Part shown: positions 1-7,982 of the stretch, piece after piece
How positions within the stretch are numbered: the first letter of the stretch is position 1
Layout of the letters: every line of letters begins with the position of its first letter
Assembly: GCA_023422775.1 (NCBI GenBank)
Contig: JAFAGM010000055.1
Location: 1 to 21,192 of the forward strand
Direction of reading: 5' to 3'
Origin: Pseudomonadota bacterium
GTDB lineage: Bacteria > Pseudomonadota > Alphaproteobacteria > Rhizobiales > Xanthobacteraceae
Length of the DNA: 21,192 nt
Translations under genes and position numbers: made by a program
The notes under the pieces: model-generated
What the model was told of the DNA's origin: nothing
The model's input: the letters and a program-made list of their open reading frames with translations, nothing else
Databases searched by the model: none

Positions 1-141
1 CCACGGCAATCGGATATCATCAGGGCCAGCGGTCATAGCGCCGCACCGAAAGGCCGGACATATGACCGCTGCAGACCAAATCGTTCGTAACGTCAAAAAA
101 TGCTTGCCAATAGGGGCCGTCCACATATGACGAGGTGAGTG
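1..141. other. Left-edge sequence without an assignable gene
   Basis: This stretch lies downstream of the transporter fusion gene on the minus strand and is cut by the window edge. Short frames exist, but none has a ribosome binding site or recognisable protein. I see no clear rho-independent terminator for the transporter operon here; one could lie further left. Confidence 0.4.
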
Positions 142-2679
142 TCACAGCCACAGGATCTTCTTCCGGTATTCGAGGTCGGTCAGCAGCGGCGCGGCCGGTC
201 CCTGATGGAACACCGCGCCGCGCTCCAGCGCGAACACGCGGTCGGCGAGCGCCAGCACAAGGTCGAGGTTGTGTTCGACGATGACGATGGAAACGTGCTG
301 CCGCAATCGGTCGAACACCCTGAACAGTTCGAGGATCACCGTCGGCGCCAGTCCCTCGAAGGGTTCGTCGAGCAGCAGCAGTTTCACGTTACCCGACATC
401 GCACGCGCCACCGCCACCATCTGTTGCTCGCCGCCCGAGAGATAATCCGCCGCGACATCCATGCGTTCGCGCAGGCGCGGGAAATAATCGAGGATCTGGG
501 CCTCGTCCCACACCACGCCGCTGCTGCCGTCGGTCTTGCGCGCGAGCCGGCCGAGCGAGAGGTTTTCCCGCACGGTCATGCCGGCGAACAGGCCGCGGCC
601 CTGCGGCACGTAGCCGATGCCGGCACGCGCGATGTCGGGCGCCGGCATGCGGGAGATATCCTTGCCGGCATATTCGATTGTACCCGATGACAGCGGCACG
701 AGGCCCGCGAGCGTCTTCAGCAGCGTCGACTTGCCGGCGCCGTTGCGGCCGAGCAGGGCGACGATCTCGCCTTCGCGCACGTCGAGCGTGGCATCGTGCA
801 GGATGTGGCTCTTGCCGTAGAACGTATTGACCCTCTCGAAGCGCAGGACCGGCTTGGCGCTGGCGCTGACATCGTCGCTGCGGCTGTGCTCCACTTCCGG
901 AACGCCGGTGCCGGTGTAGATCTCCTGTACCTTGCGGTCGGCGCGCACGGCCTCGGGGGTGCCGGTCATCAGCACTTCGCCCTGGTTCATGACCGTGACG
1001 GTGTGGGAAAAACCGAGCACGCGGTCGATGTCGTGCTCGACGATCAGGACCGGAATATTGGCGGCGATATTCCTGACGAGGTTCGACACCCGCTCGCGCT
1101 CGGCGGCGGCAAGGCCCGCCAGCGGCTCGTCCAGCAGCAGCACCTGCGGCTTGGAGCCGAGTGCGATGCCGAGGTCGACCAGCCGTTGCCCCCCATAGGA
1201 AAGCTCGCCGCCCTCGATGGTTTCGATCCCCTGCAGGCCGAGGAATTTTATCAGTTCAGCCGTCTCGGCGTGGATGTCGCTGTAATGGTCGATGTCGCGC
1301 CACAGGTTGAAGCGGCCGGCGCTCTGCGCCTGCAGCGACAGACGCAGGTTCTCGTAGATCGACAGGCCCTTGAACAGATTTGTAATTTGGAACGAGCGCG
1401 CCAGCCCCTGATGGCAGATCGCCTCCGACGACACGCCCTGGATCTCGCGGCCATTCAGCCTGATGGTGCCCCGGTCGGTCGGGAACAGGCCGGAGACGAG
1501 ATTGAACAGCGTGGTCTTGCCCGCGCCGTTCGGCCCGATCAGCGCGTGGATCTCGCCGGCGCCGACCTTGAGGCTCGCATCGGTGACGGCGCGGATGCCG
1601 CCAAAAGTCTTGGAGACGCCGCGCACGTCGAGCACGGTGCCGCTGAGCGCCTTCGGCAGCAGGAAGGCCGGCAGAGGCAGGCCGTCGTATATCTTGCGCT
1701 TGCTCATCGCGGCGGCTTCTTCCGGCGCCGGCCACCACCGCTTCGAGAGTGTCGCCCAGATGCCGACGAGGCCGCCCGGCGAATACAGCACGAAGGCGAC
1801 GAAGATCAGCCCGAACCACAGCAGCCAGTTCGACGTCCAGATCGAAAACAATTCGCGGAACAGGATGAAGAACAGCGCGCCGATGGCCGGCCCCAGCATG
1901 CTGCGCATGCCGCCGATCACCACGATTGCCAGCAACTCGCCGGAGAACGGCACCGAAACGGCTTCGGCCGAGACCAGATAGTTCTGGAAGCCGATCAGCC
2001 CGCCGGCAAAACCGGTCACCACGGCCGAGATCACGAAAACGCCGAGCTTGTAGCGCTCGACCGGATAGCCCTGGAAGGTGGCGCGCAACTGGTTCTCGCG
2101 GATCGCCATCAGCACATGGCCGAACGGCGAGCGCACCAGCCGCAGCAGCAGATAGAGCACGCCGAGGCAGAGCACGGAGACGACAATGTAGTAGTTGAGT
2201 GCGCTGTCGAGGCTGAACGGACCGATGCTGCCGCGCTTCAATCCGCCGAGGCCGTCCTCGCCGCCGGTGACCGCGGTCCAGCGGAACGCGATGGTGTAGG
2301 TCAGCGCCGACAGCGCCAGCGTCAGCAGCGAGAAGTAGACGCCGCGCCGCCGCAGGATGACGATTCCGACGAAGGTCGAGATGATGGCGACCGCGACCGC
2401 CGCCAGCAGCAGCGGCAGGAAGATATCGTTGTGAAACCAGTTGCGCTGGATCAGCCCCGCGGCATAGGCGCCGATGCCGAACCAGGCGCCGTGGCCGAAC
2501 GAAACGAGGCCGGTGTAGCCGATGCAGAGGTTGAGCCCCATCGCGGCAATGGCGAGTGCCACCACCATGGTTCCGGTGTTGAGCGACAGGCCCATCAGGT
2601 GCAGGGCGAACGGCAGCACGATGACGGCGAGCGCGGCCAGCAGGAGCGGACGGTACTTGGCGGCAAACGTGCTTGTCAT
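142..2679 (-). CDS. ABC transporter three-part fusion: LivM-type permease + LivG-type ATPase + LivF-type ATPase
   Basis: One uninterrupted 845-residue frame carries three proteins that are usually separate in branched-chain amino acid/aromatic acid importers. Residues 1-320 are a LivM permease: several hydrophobic segments and the family motif GYTGLVSFGHGAW. Residues about 350-600 are a LivG ATPase with Walker A GPNGAGKT (382-389), signature LSYGGQR, Walker B VLLLDEP and H-loop VEHD. Residues about 610-845 are a LivF ATPase with Walker A GRNGAGKS (644-651), signature LSGGEQQ, Walker B LLLLDEP and H-loop VEHN. All nucleotide-binding motifs look intact, so both ATPases should work, at the cytoplasmic face of the inner membrane. 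The start overlaps the livH-like stop by four bases (ATGA), implying coupled translation. LivM-LivG fusions are known in rhizobia. An internal ATG at residue 325 has no good ribosome binding site, so I read this as one chain. The imported substrate cannot be told from the sequence. Confidence 0.93.
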   Translation of the reverse strand: MTSTFAAKYRPLLLAALAVIVLPFALHLMGLSLNTGTMVVALAIAAMGLNLCIGYTGLVSFGHGAWFGIGAYAAGLIQRNWFHNDIFLPLLLAAVAVAIISTFVGIVILRRRGVYFSLLTLALSALTYTIAFRWTAVTGGEDGLGGLKRGSIGPFSLDSALNYYIVVSVLCLGVLYLLLRLVRSPFGHVLMAIRENQLRATFQGYPVERYKLGVFVISAVVTGFAGGLIGFQNYLVSAEAVSVPFSGELLAIVVIGGMRSMLGPAIGALFFILFRELFSIWTSNWLLWFGLIFVAFVLYSPGGLVGIWATLSKRWWPAPEEAAAMSKRKIYDGLPLPAFLLPKALSGTVLDVRGVSKTFGGIRAVTDASLKVGAGEIHALIGPNGAGKTTLFNLVSGLFPTDRGTIRLNGREIQGVSSEAICHQGLARSFQITNLFKGLSIYENLRLSLQAQSAGRFNLWRDIDHYSDIHAETAELIKFLGLQGIETIEGGELSYGGQRLVDLGIALGSKPQVLLLDEPLAGLAAAERERVSNLVRNIAANIPVLIVEHDIDRVLGFSHTVTVMNQGEVLMTGTPEAVRADRKVQEIYTGTGVPEVEHSRSDDVSASAKPVLRFERVNTFYGKSHILHDATLDVREGEIVALLGRNGAGKSTLLKTLAGLVPLSSGTIEYAGKDISRMPAPDIARAGIGYVPQGRGLFAGMTVRENLSLGRLARKTDGSSGVVWDEAQILDYFPRLRERMDVAADYLSGGEQQMVAVARAMSGNVKLLLLDEPFEGLAPTVILELFRVFDRLRQHVSIVIVEHNLDLVLALADRVFALERGAVFHQGPAAPLLTDLEYRKKILWL

Positions 2680-3557
2680 TCGAACTTCTCGATACGCTCG
2701 CCGAGCAGGCCGCGCGGCCGCACCAGCAGCACCAGGAACATCAGCACGTAGATCGAGGCCTCACCGGCGGCCGGCGCGAAATGGATGGTGATGCCGCGCA
2801 CGACGCCGACCAGCATCGCTGCCAGCACCACGCCCCAGAAACTGCCGAGGCCGCCGATCACGACCACCACAAAGGCCACCGTGATGATCTCGGCGCCCAT
2901 CGCCGGATGGACGATCGTGATCGGCGCAAAGAACGCGCCGCCGAGGGCCGCCATGCCGACGCCGAGCATGACGATCGCGGTCATGTAGGGCTGCAGGCGG
3001 ATGCCGAGTGCCGCGACCATGTCCGGCCGCTGGATGCCGGCACGGACCACGCGGCCGAAGGACGTCTTGTGCAGCAGCAGCCAGACGCCGAGCAGGACCA
3101 GGGCGACGACGGCGAGGATCAGGAGCCGATAGCGCGAGAACAGGAAGTCGCCGAGGAAGACCGAGCCGCGAAAGGCCTGCGGGACCGCGGCCGATATCGG
3201 CGGCGCCCCCCAGATGATCCGGATCGCCTGTTCGGTGACCATCGCAAGCCCGAACGTCACCAGAAGGCTCAGGATCGGATCGGCGTCGTAGAACCTGCGC
3301 AGGATGAAGCGCTCGAAAAAGATGCCGAGCAGCCCGACCGCGACCGGCGAAATCACTATCGCCGCACCGAAGCCGAGATATTTCGTGATCTCGACCGAGA
3401 TGTAGGCGCCGAGCGCGTAGAACGCGCCGTGCGCGAGGTTGACGATGCCGCCGACGGAAAAGATCAGCGACAGGCCGAGCGCAATCAGGAGGTAATAGCC
3501 TCCGAGCACCAGGCCATTGACCACCTGTTCCAGCAAGAAACCGAACTGCATATCCAA
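2676..3557 (-). CDS. LivH-type permease of a branched-chain amino acid/aromatic acid ABC importer
   Basis: This 293-residue protein is made largely of hydrophobic segments and carries the LivH hallmark IVNLAHGAFYALGAY near residues 34-48, followed by a conserved GGxGSFWG-like segment in the C-terminal half. It is the usual length for LivH. It should pair in the inner membrane with the LivM part of the downstream fusion to form the translocation pore. The listed start is TTG; an ATG two codons inside (base 3551) is equally plausible, and neither has a strong ribosome binding site. Its stop overlaps the fusion's start by four bases. It lies 75 bases downstream of the binding-protein gene, with a hairpin in the gap. 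LivH-type pores accept amino acids, aromatic acids, urea and others, so the substrate is open. Confidence 0.92.
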   Translation of the reverse strand: MDMQFGFLLEQVVNGLVLGGYYLLIALGLSLIFSVGGIVNLAHGAFYALGAYISVEITKYLGFGAAIVISPVAVGLLGIFFERFILRRFYDADPILSLLVTFGLAMVTEQAIRIIWGAPPISAAVPQAFRGSVFLGDFLFSRYRLLILAVVALVLLGVWLLLHKTSFGRVVRAGIQRPDMVAALGIRLQPYMTAIVMLGVGMAALGGAFFAPITIVHPAMGAEIITVAFVVVVIGGLGSFWGVVLAAMLVGVVRGITIHFAPAAGEASIYVLMFLVLLVRPRGLLGERIEKFE

Positions 3558-3566
3558 CCCGCAATT

Positions 3567-3604
3567 CTAAAAGGGACGGCGCCGGCGCTGTGCTGCCGGC
3601 GCCG
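3567..3604 (-). terminator. Hairpin with T-run between binding protein and permease genes (attenuator candidate)
   Basis: Read on the minus strand, a perfect 10-bp stem (CGGCGCCGGC with GCCGGCGCCG, bases 3577-3586 and 3595-3604, 8-base loop) is followed within about five bases by a TTTT run. It lies between the stop of the binding-protein gene and the start of the permease gene. The T-run is short, so it is more likely a partial terminator or a 3'-end-protecting stem than a full stop. This arrangement commonly gives more binding protein than membrane components. Confidence 0.6.
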
Positions 3605-3632
3605 CGACGCCAGTTGCCCTGGAACCGGGCTT

Positions 3633-4880
3633 CTATGCCTTCATGTTGCAGGGGTTCTGCGTCTTCGTCGGGTAGATCGATTCAAGCTCCGCGCCCGCCG
3701 CCGGCACGGCGGGGCCGAGCACCAGCATGTCCCACTTGTCCTTCATCTCGCCCTTCGGCTTCACGGTGAACGGATAGGCTTCCTGCACCAACTGGTGGTC
3801 CCAGGAGCGGAAATAGGCCTTGCGTCCCTTCATGATGTCGAACTGCGTCTGCTTCTCGAAATAGCCGATCAGCGCGTCGCTTTCGGTCGATTTCGTGTCG
3901 GTGATGGCCTGCGCGATCGCCTTGAGCGTGATGTATTCGATCCAGGCGTGGTTCTCCGGCGGCTTGCCGTATTTCTTGCTGAAGGCCTCGACGAAGGCCT
4001 TGGAGGCTGGATTGTCCAGCGTGTGATACCAGACCGTCGGCCAGGTGCCGCTCAGATTGCCTTCGCCCATCGCCCAGGCATCGCCGGTGTTGAGGTTGAA
4101 GCCGACCAGCGGGTAGGGGAAGCCGAACTCGGCATACTGCTTGACGAGGTTGGTCACCTGGTTGCCGGCGAGGTTGCAGCACACGACGTCGGGCTTGGCC
4201 TGCCGGATCTTCAGCAGATACGGGCTGAAGTCGGTGACGTCTGTGGCTATCAGTTCGTCGCCGATCAGGGTGGCGTCGTTGGCGCTGAAGAACGCTTTGG
4301 CGGCCCTGAGGAGATCGTGGCCGAAAATATAGTCCGCGGTCAGCGTGACGAACTTCTTGCCCTTCACCATGCCCTTCTGGTTGAGCGCGGTGCCGACGGC
4401 GTTGACCATCACCGTGTTCGGAATGTCGCAGTGGAAGGAGTAGCGGTTGCAATCCTTGCCGCGCAGCGCGTCGGAACGGGCGCCGGTCGAGAAGAACACC
4501 TTCTTGTTGCGCTCGGCGACCTGCATGATGGTCAACGAAGAGGCGGATGAGATTTCGCCGAACAACAATACCGCGCCGTCCTGCTCGATCATGCGCTGCG
4601 CCTTGGTCGAGGCGGTGGCGGGATTGACCGAGTCTTCCGAGATCAGGTCGATCTGCTTGCCCATGATGCCGCCGGACGCGTTGATCTCCTCGGCCGCCAT
4701 CTTCACGCCGAGCTGGGCGTAGCTGCCGATCGCGCCGAGAAATCCGGTCAGCGGCACCAGATGCCCGATCTTGATGCGCGCGGCCTGCGCGCTGACGATG
4801 GCGGGGCATCCGATTGACGATACGCCGGCAAAAGCGGCGCCGGCCTTCAAAAGAGTACGTCGGCTGTAACGGGTCATCAT
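3633..4880 (-). CDS. Periplasmic substrate-binding protein (LivK-like, type I), Tat-exported
   Basis: This 415-residue protein begins with a twin-arginine signal: SRRTLLK at residues 6-12, a hydrophobic stretch, and a likely cut after SAQA near residue 33. The mature part opens with IKIGHLVPLTGFLGAIGSYA, the typical first strand and ligand-contacting segment of LivK/AmiC-type type I binding proteins, and contains EEINASGGIMGKQIDL, another family hallmark. The start at 4880 is preceded by a strong GGGAGGAG ribosome binding site; a second ATG follows directly. It would capture the substrate in the periplasm and deliver it to the LivH/LivM pore encoded downstream. Relatives bind branched-chain amino acids, aromatic acids, amides or urea, and the pocket cannot be read from sequence by eye. 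A TTGACA-type promoter candidate lies about 110 bases upstream. Confidence 0.93.
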   Translation of the reverse strand: MMTRYSRRTLLKAGAAFAGVSSIGCPAIVSAQAARIKIGHLVPLTGFLGAIGSYAQLGVKMAAEEINASGGIMGKQIDLISEDSVNPATASTKAQRMIEQDGAVLLFGEISSASSLTIMQVAERNKKVFFSTGARSDALRGKDCNRYSFHCDIPNTVMVNAVGTALNQKGMVKGKKFVTLTADYIFGHDLLRAAKAFFSANDATLIGDELIATDVTDFSPYLLKIRQAKPDVVCCNLAGNQVTNLVKQYAEFGFPYPLVGFNLNTGDAWAMGEGNLSGTWPTVWYHTLDNPASKAFVEAFSKKYGKPPENHAWIEYITLKAIAQAITDTKSTESDALIGYFEKQTQFDIMKGRKAYFRSWDHQLVQEAYPFTVKPKGEMKDKWDMLVLGPAVPAAGAELESIYPTKTQNPCNMKA

Positions 4881-4966
4881 TGATCTCCTCCCGAGGGTGC
4901 GTCGCGACGTCCTCTCTCCGATATCGGCTCATGCGATAATGTGAGAGACGTTCTTTTATTATTGTA

Positions 4967-4996
4967 AGTATTTCCGGACGCAGCCTCGGCTGTCAA
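4967..4996 (-). promoter_or_regulatory. Candidate sigma-70-type promoter for the transporter operon
   Basis: On the minus strand, a perfect TTGACA (4991-4996) is followed 18 bases later by AATACT (4967-4972), which matches the -10 consensus at four of six bases. An AT-rich stretch follows in a GC-rich region. This lies in the 185-base gap between the regulator's stop and the binding-protein start, so the transporter could be transcribed independently of the regulator. No start site was mapped. Confidence 0.4.
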
Positions 4997-5065
4997 CGCC
5001 AAATGCGTCGCAGGCACGTGCAAACGTGCTTGGACGGAATCAGAAGGCGACGGATCGCTGGAAGA

Positions 5066-5959
5066 TCAGGAGGATTTGGAAATATCCCGGGCGCCGAACT
5101 CGGCGGACAGGCGGCTGGCGGCGCTTCGCACCAGCTTTGCGCGGCTCTGTATCACCTGGTCGGTCATCCGCCAGATCGGGCCGGAAATGCCGAGCGCGCC
5201 GATCACTTCGCCGGTGAAATGATAGACCGGTACTGCAACGCATCGCACCTCGGCATTGAATTCGCCATCGTCGAAAGCAATGGCGTCGCGGCGTATTTCC
5301 GCGATCTCGCGCAGCAATTCGGCAGGCTCGGTGATTGATTTCTTCGTCGAGGGCTTCAGCTCGATCCGCTCGAGAAACCGCTTCAACTGGTCAGGACGCA
5401 GCGAAGCCAGGATGATCTTGCCGAGCGCGGTGCAATGCGCAGGGCGTACCACGCCGACGCGATCGGTCAGTTGAAACGCGCCGGCCCCGCTGGTGCGGGC
5501 AATCACGACGACCGCGTCACCCATCCGAACGGCAAAATGCCCGCTTTCGCCGGTCTCGCGCGACAGGTCTTCGAGGATCGGCATGGCAAGGTTGACCATC
5601 TCGATCTCGTCGAGGGCGCTTGCCGCCAGCGCAAACAGCGGCCGGCCGACGCGGTAACGCTTGGAATCGCGCTCCTGCCTGAGATAGCCGAGCGAGACCA
5701 GCGTCTTGGCGAGATGGAAGGTGGTGGAATTGTGCAGCCCCACCAGCTTGCTGAGATCGGCCAGTCCGATGCCTTCGCGGTGGCGTGCGACCTCCTCGAG
5801 GATCGAAAATGCACGCCCCAGCGACTGCACGCCGCCGCGTGCGCGCTCCTCGGCCTCGTCGTCGATGTTGGGTTCGTTCGATGGCACCAGCTTCGCGATC
5901 GCGACCTTGCGCGGAGTGGCCGGCTTGTCACTCGTCTTCAGCTTGGTGCGCGATTTCAC
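5066..5959 (-). CDS. IclR-family transcriptional regulator
   Basis: From a GTG at 5959 this encodes 297 residues. Residues about 43-105 are the IclR winged helix-turn-helix (VQSLGRAFSILEEVARH, then LADLSKLVGLHNSTTFHLAKTL, then LGYLRQE). Residues about 115-290 are the IclR effector-binding domain (ESGHFAVRMGDAVVVIAR, HCTALGKIILA, CVAVPVYHFTGEVIGALGISGP). The frame stays open upstream to 6046, but that extension has the Arg-rich look of non-coding sequence. The GTG has GGAG 11 bases upstream and gives a normal charged N-terminal tail (long Lys/Glu-rich stretch, residues 1-42). It is transcribed divergently from the ThDP operon and lies just upstream of the transporter operon, so it probably controls one or both. 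IclR proteins sense small aromatic or carboxylic acids; the effector is unknown. Confidence 0.9.
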   Translation of the reverse strand: MKSRTKLKTSDKPATPRKVAIAKLVPSNEPNIDDEAEERARGGVQSLGRAFSILEEVARHREGIGLADLSKLVGLHNSTTFHLAKTLVSLGYLRQERDSKRYRVGRPLFALAASALDEIEMVNLAMPILEDLSRETGESGHFAVRMGDAVVVIARTSGAGAFQLTDRVGVVRPAHCTALGKIILASLRPDQLKRFLERIELKPSTKKSITEPAELLREIAEIRRDAIAFDDGEFNAEVRCVAVPVYHFTGEVIGALGISGPIWRMTDQVIQSRAKLVRSAASRLSAEFGARDISKSS

Positions 5960-6163
5960 GGGAATCAATTCTCCAGAACAGGCAAGGCGAACTCTATCAG
6001 CACGTCCCAGCCCGGCAACAGCGCCGCGCCGTGTGGCTCGCACCATACCACAATAGCAATTGACGTACAGTATTATGAGAAATAGGTTCGGCCCGTCACC
6101 GGCCGCGCAGCATCAAGACGCGGAGGCAGGAAAGCCGTTGAGCGGCAGGGAGCGAGTGAATCA
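5960..6163. promoter_or_regulatory. Divergent regulatory region between IclR regulator and ThDP operon
   Basis: This 204-base region separates two divergent genes and should hold both promoters and an IclR operator. It contains an AT-rich core at 6050-6087 in otherwise GC-rich sequence. A plus-strand TTGACG at 6060-6065 could be a -35 element but lacks a convincing -10 partner. TATT and AATA form a short inverted repeat around 6071-6084. None of these is strong enough to name an operator. Confidence 0.45.
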
Positions 6164-7963
6164 ATGTCGGGTAACATGCTCAATGGCGCCCAGGTCATCG
6201 TCGACTATCTGATCCAGGAGAAGGTGCCGCAGGTGTTCGGCCTGTGCGGCCACGGCAACATCCAGCTCATCGATGCCCTCTACGAGCGCTCCGACGAACT
6301 CAAGACGATTTCGGTACATCACGAGAGCGTCGCCGGCTTCATGGCTGACGTCTATTACCGGGTGTCGGGGCGGCCGACCGCGACCTTCACTTCCTGCGGG
6401 CCGGGCTCGGCCAATCTCCCGATCTCGCTCGGCAACGCATTCCTGGATTCCGTGCCGTTCCTGGCGGTGACCGGCAACGTGCCGACCAGCCAGTTCAACC
6501 GCGGCGCGTTCCAGGAACTGTACCGGCATCATCAGGCCGACTTCCCGTCGACGGTGCGCTCCTACTGCAAGAAGGTGTTCCAGCCGACGCGCGGCGAGAT
6601 GGTGCCGCTCGCGGTCCGTCAGGCGTGGAAGACCATGACGACGGGCCGGCCCGGGCCCGTCGTGCTCGACGTGCCCTTCGACGTTTTCATGGAGGCCGCC
6701 GCCGAGGAAGCGCCGAACGCGATAGCCTGGAACGCCAACATATCGAGCCGCTGCGGCGCCGATCCGGAAGGCGTGGTCAAGGCCGTCGACATGCTGCTCG
6801 GCGCCGACCGGCCGGCGATCATCGTAGGCCAGGGCGTGCGATATGGCGGCGCGGCGGAGGAACTGCTGCGGCTTGCCGAGCGGCTGCAGATCCCGGTGGC
6901 GGCGTCGGCCAGCGGTCTCGGCGCGATCGACTGCAACCATCCGCTGGCGCTGGGGCTGGTCGCGCGCGCCGGGCACTACCAGGCCAACCACGCGACGCGG
7001 CAGGCGGACGTCCTGCTGGCGATGGGCATGCGGTTCGACGACCGCACTTCGAGTTCATGGATACCCGGCTATTCCTTCACCATCCCGCCGACGCGGCTGA
7101 TCCATGTCGACATCGATCCCGAGGAGATCGGCCGCAACTATCCGGTTGCCCTCGGCCTGATGGCCGACGTGCGCACTTTCCTGCGGCAGGTCCATGCCGA
7201 ACTCGATCGCCGCGCCGATCTGACGAAGAAGGCCGATGCACGCAAGAAATGGCTTTCGCAGATCGATGGCTACCGCAAGGAATGGGACAAGTTCGTCGCG
7301 CCCGGATTCTCCGATGACACCACGCCGATCAATCCGCAGCGTGCCGCGTTCGAGATCGACAAGGCGCTGCCGGAGGATGCGATCCTCGTCAGCGACATCG
7401 GCGTGCATCACAACTGGCTGCTCGGCTTCTGCAAGCCGAAGCGGCCGGATTCGCTGATCGGTTCGATGGGGTTCGGCCCGATGGGCTTTGGCGTCGCGGG
7501 CGTGATGGGCGCGAAGTTTGCGGCACCCGACCGTCCCTGCGTGTCGGTATGCGGAGACGGCGCCTTCTTCATGCACGCCAACGTGCTGGGCACGGCGGTG
7601 GAGTACAATCTGCCCGTGGTCTGGGTGGTCTGGAACAATTACGCCTATGCCTCGATCCGCGGATTGCAGCGCGGCTATCTCGGCGGACGCGAACTGGCGA
7701 CCGATTTCCACGATCCCAACACAGGCGAGCGCTACAATCCTGATTTCGCCGCGATGGCGCGCTCCTGCGGCGTCGAGGGCGTGCGCGTCGACCGGCCGGG
7801 CGATCTCGGCGAGGCGATCCGCAAGGCCATCGCGGCCAACAAGCCCTATCTGATCGACGTCGATATCGCCGCCGACATCAACCCGGTCGGCGCGGGCGTC
7901 TGGGAATTGCCCGGGCTTGGGCAGAGCAAGGCCGGCATCGGCACCCGCTATCAACCCGCCTGA
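6164..7963 (+). CDS. Thiamine-diphosphate-dependent enzyme, acetolactate synthase/decarboxylase family
   Basis: This 599-residue protein has the three-domain plan of the acetolactate synthase/benzoylformate decarboxylase family. The N-terminal pyrimidine-binding domain carries the catalytic glutamate (HHESVAGFMAD, Glu54). A central domain follows (about 200-340, AIIVGQGVRYGGA). The C-terminal cofactor domain has the ThDP motif GDGAFF starting at residue 464 and ending with NN at 491-492. These enzymes cleave or join C-C bonds next to a carbonyl, typically using 2-oxo acids or 2-hydroxyacyl-CoA. Usual family members have GIPG or similar after the first strand; here the segment reads LCGHGN, so the reaction is probably not ordinary acetolactate synthesis. 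The start has GGGAG 11 bases upstream; an ATG at 6176 is the alternative. It heads an operon with the SDR-fold protein (19-base gap) and the cupin. Confidence 0.88.
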   Translation: MSGNMLNGAQVIVDYLIQEKVPQVFGLCGHGNIQLIDALYERSDELKTISVHHESVAGFMADVYYRVSGRPTATFTSCGPGSANLPISLGNAFLDSVPFLAVTGNVPTSQFNRGAFQELYRHHQADFPSTVRSYCKKVFQPTRGEMVPLAVRQAWKTMTTGRPGPVVLDVPFDVFMEAAAEEAPNAIAWNANISSRCGADPEGVVKAVDMLLGADRPAIIVGQGVRYGGAAEELLRLAERLQIPVAASASGLGAIDCNHPLALGLVARAGHYQANHATRQADVLLAMGMRFDDRTSSSWIPGYSFTIPPTRLIHVDIDPEEIGRNYPVALGLMADVRTFLRQVHAELDRRADLTKKADARKKWLSQIDGYRKEWDKFVAPGFSDDTTPINPQRAAFEIDKALPEDAILVSDIGVHHNWLLGFCKPKRPDSLIGSMGFGPMGFGVAGVMGAKFAAPDRPCVSVCGDGAFFMHANVLGTAVEYNLPVVWVVWNNYAYASIRGLQRGYLGGRELATDFHDPNTGERYNPDFAAMARSCGVEGVRVDRPGDLGEAIRKAIAANKPYLIDVDIAADINPVGAGVWELPGLGQSKAGIGTRYQPA

Positions 7964-7982
7964 TCTCACAGGAGGAAATCCC

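Noticed and set aside
85..115. Sigma-54-like TGGCA element on the minus strand near the left edge
   Set aside because: The -12 GC of the consensus is missing, and no gene follows in the right direction within the window.
796..2751. Long plus-strand open frame (651 codons) opposite the transporter fusion
   Set aside because: It is rich in Gln, Arg, His, Asp and Ala with no domain pattern, typical of antisense frames in GC-rich genes; the minus strand has an unmistakable protein family.
2673..4550. Long plus-strand open frame (625 codons) opposite the permease and binding-protein genes
   Set aside because: Same shadow composition, no ribosome binding site, and it spans the gap and hairpin between two recognised genes.
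5960..6046. N-terminal extension of the IclR regulator to an upstream ATG
   Set aside because: The added residues are Arg/Gly/Ala-rich without homology feel, and the GTG at 5959 gives a normal family length.
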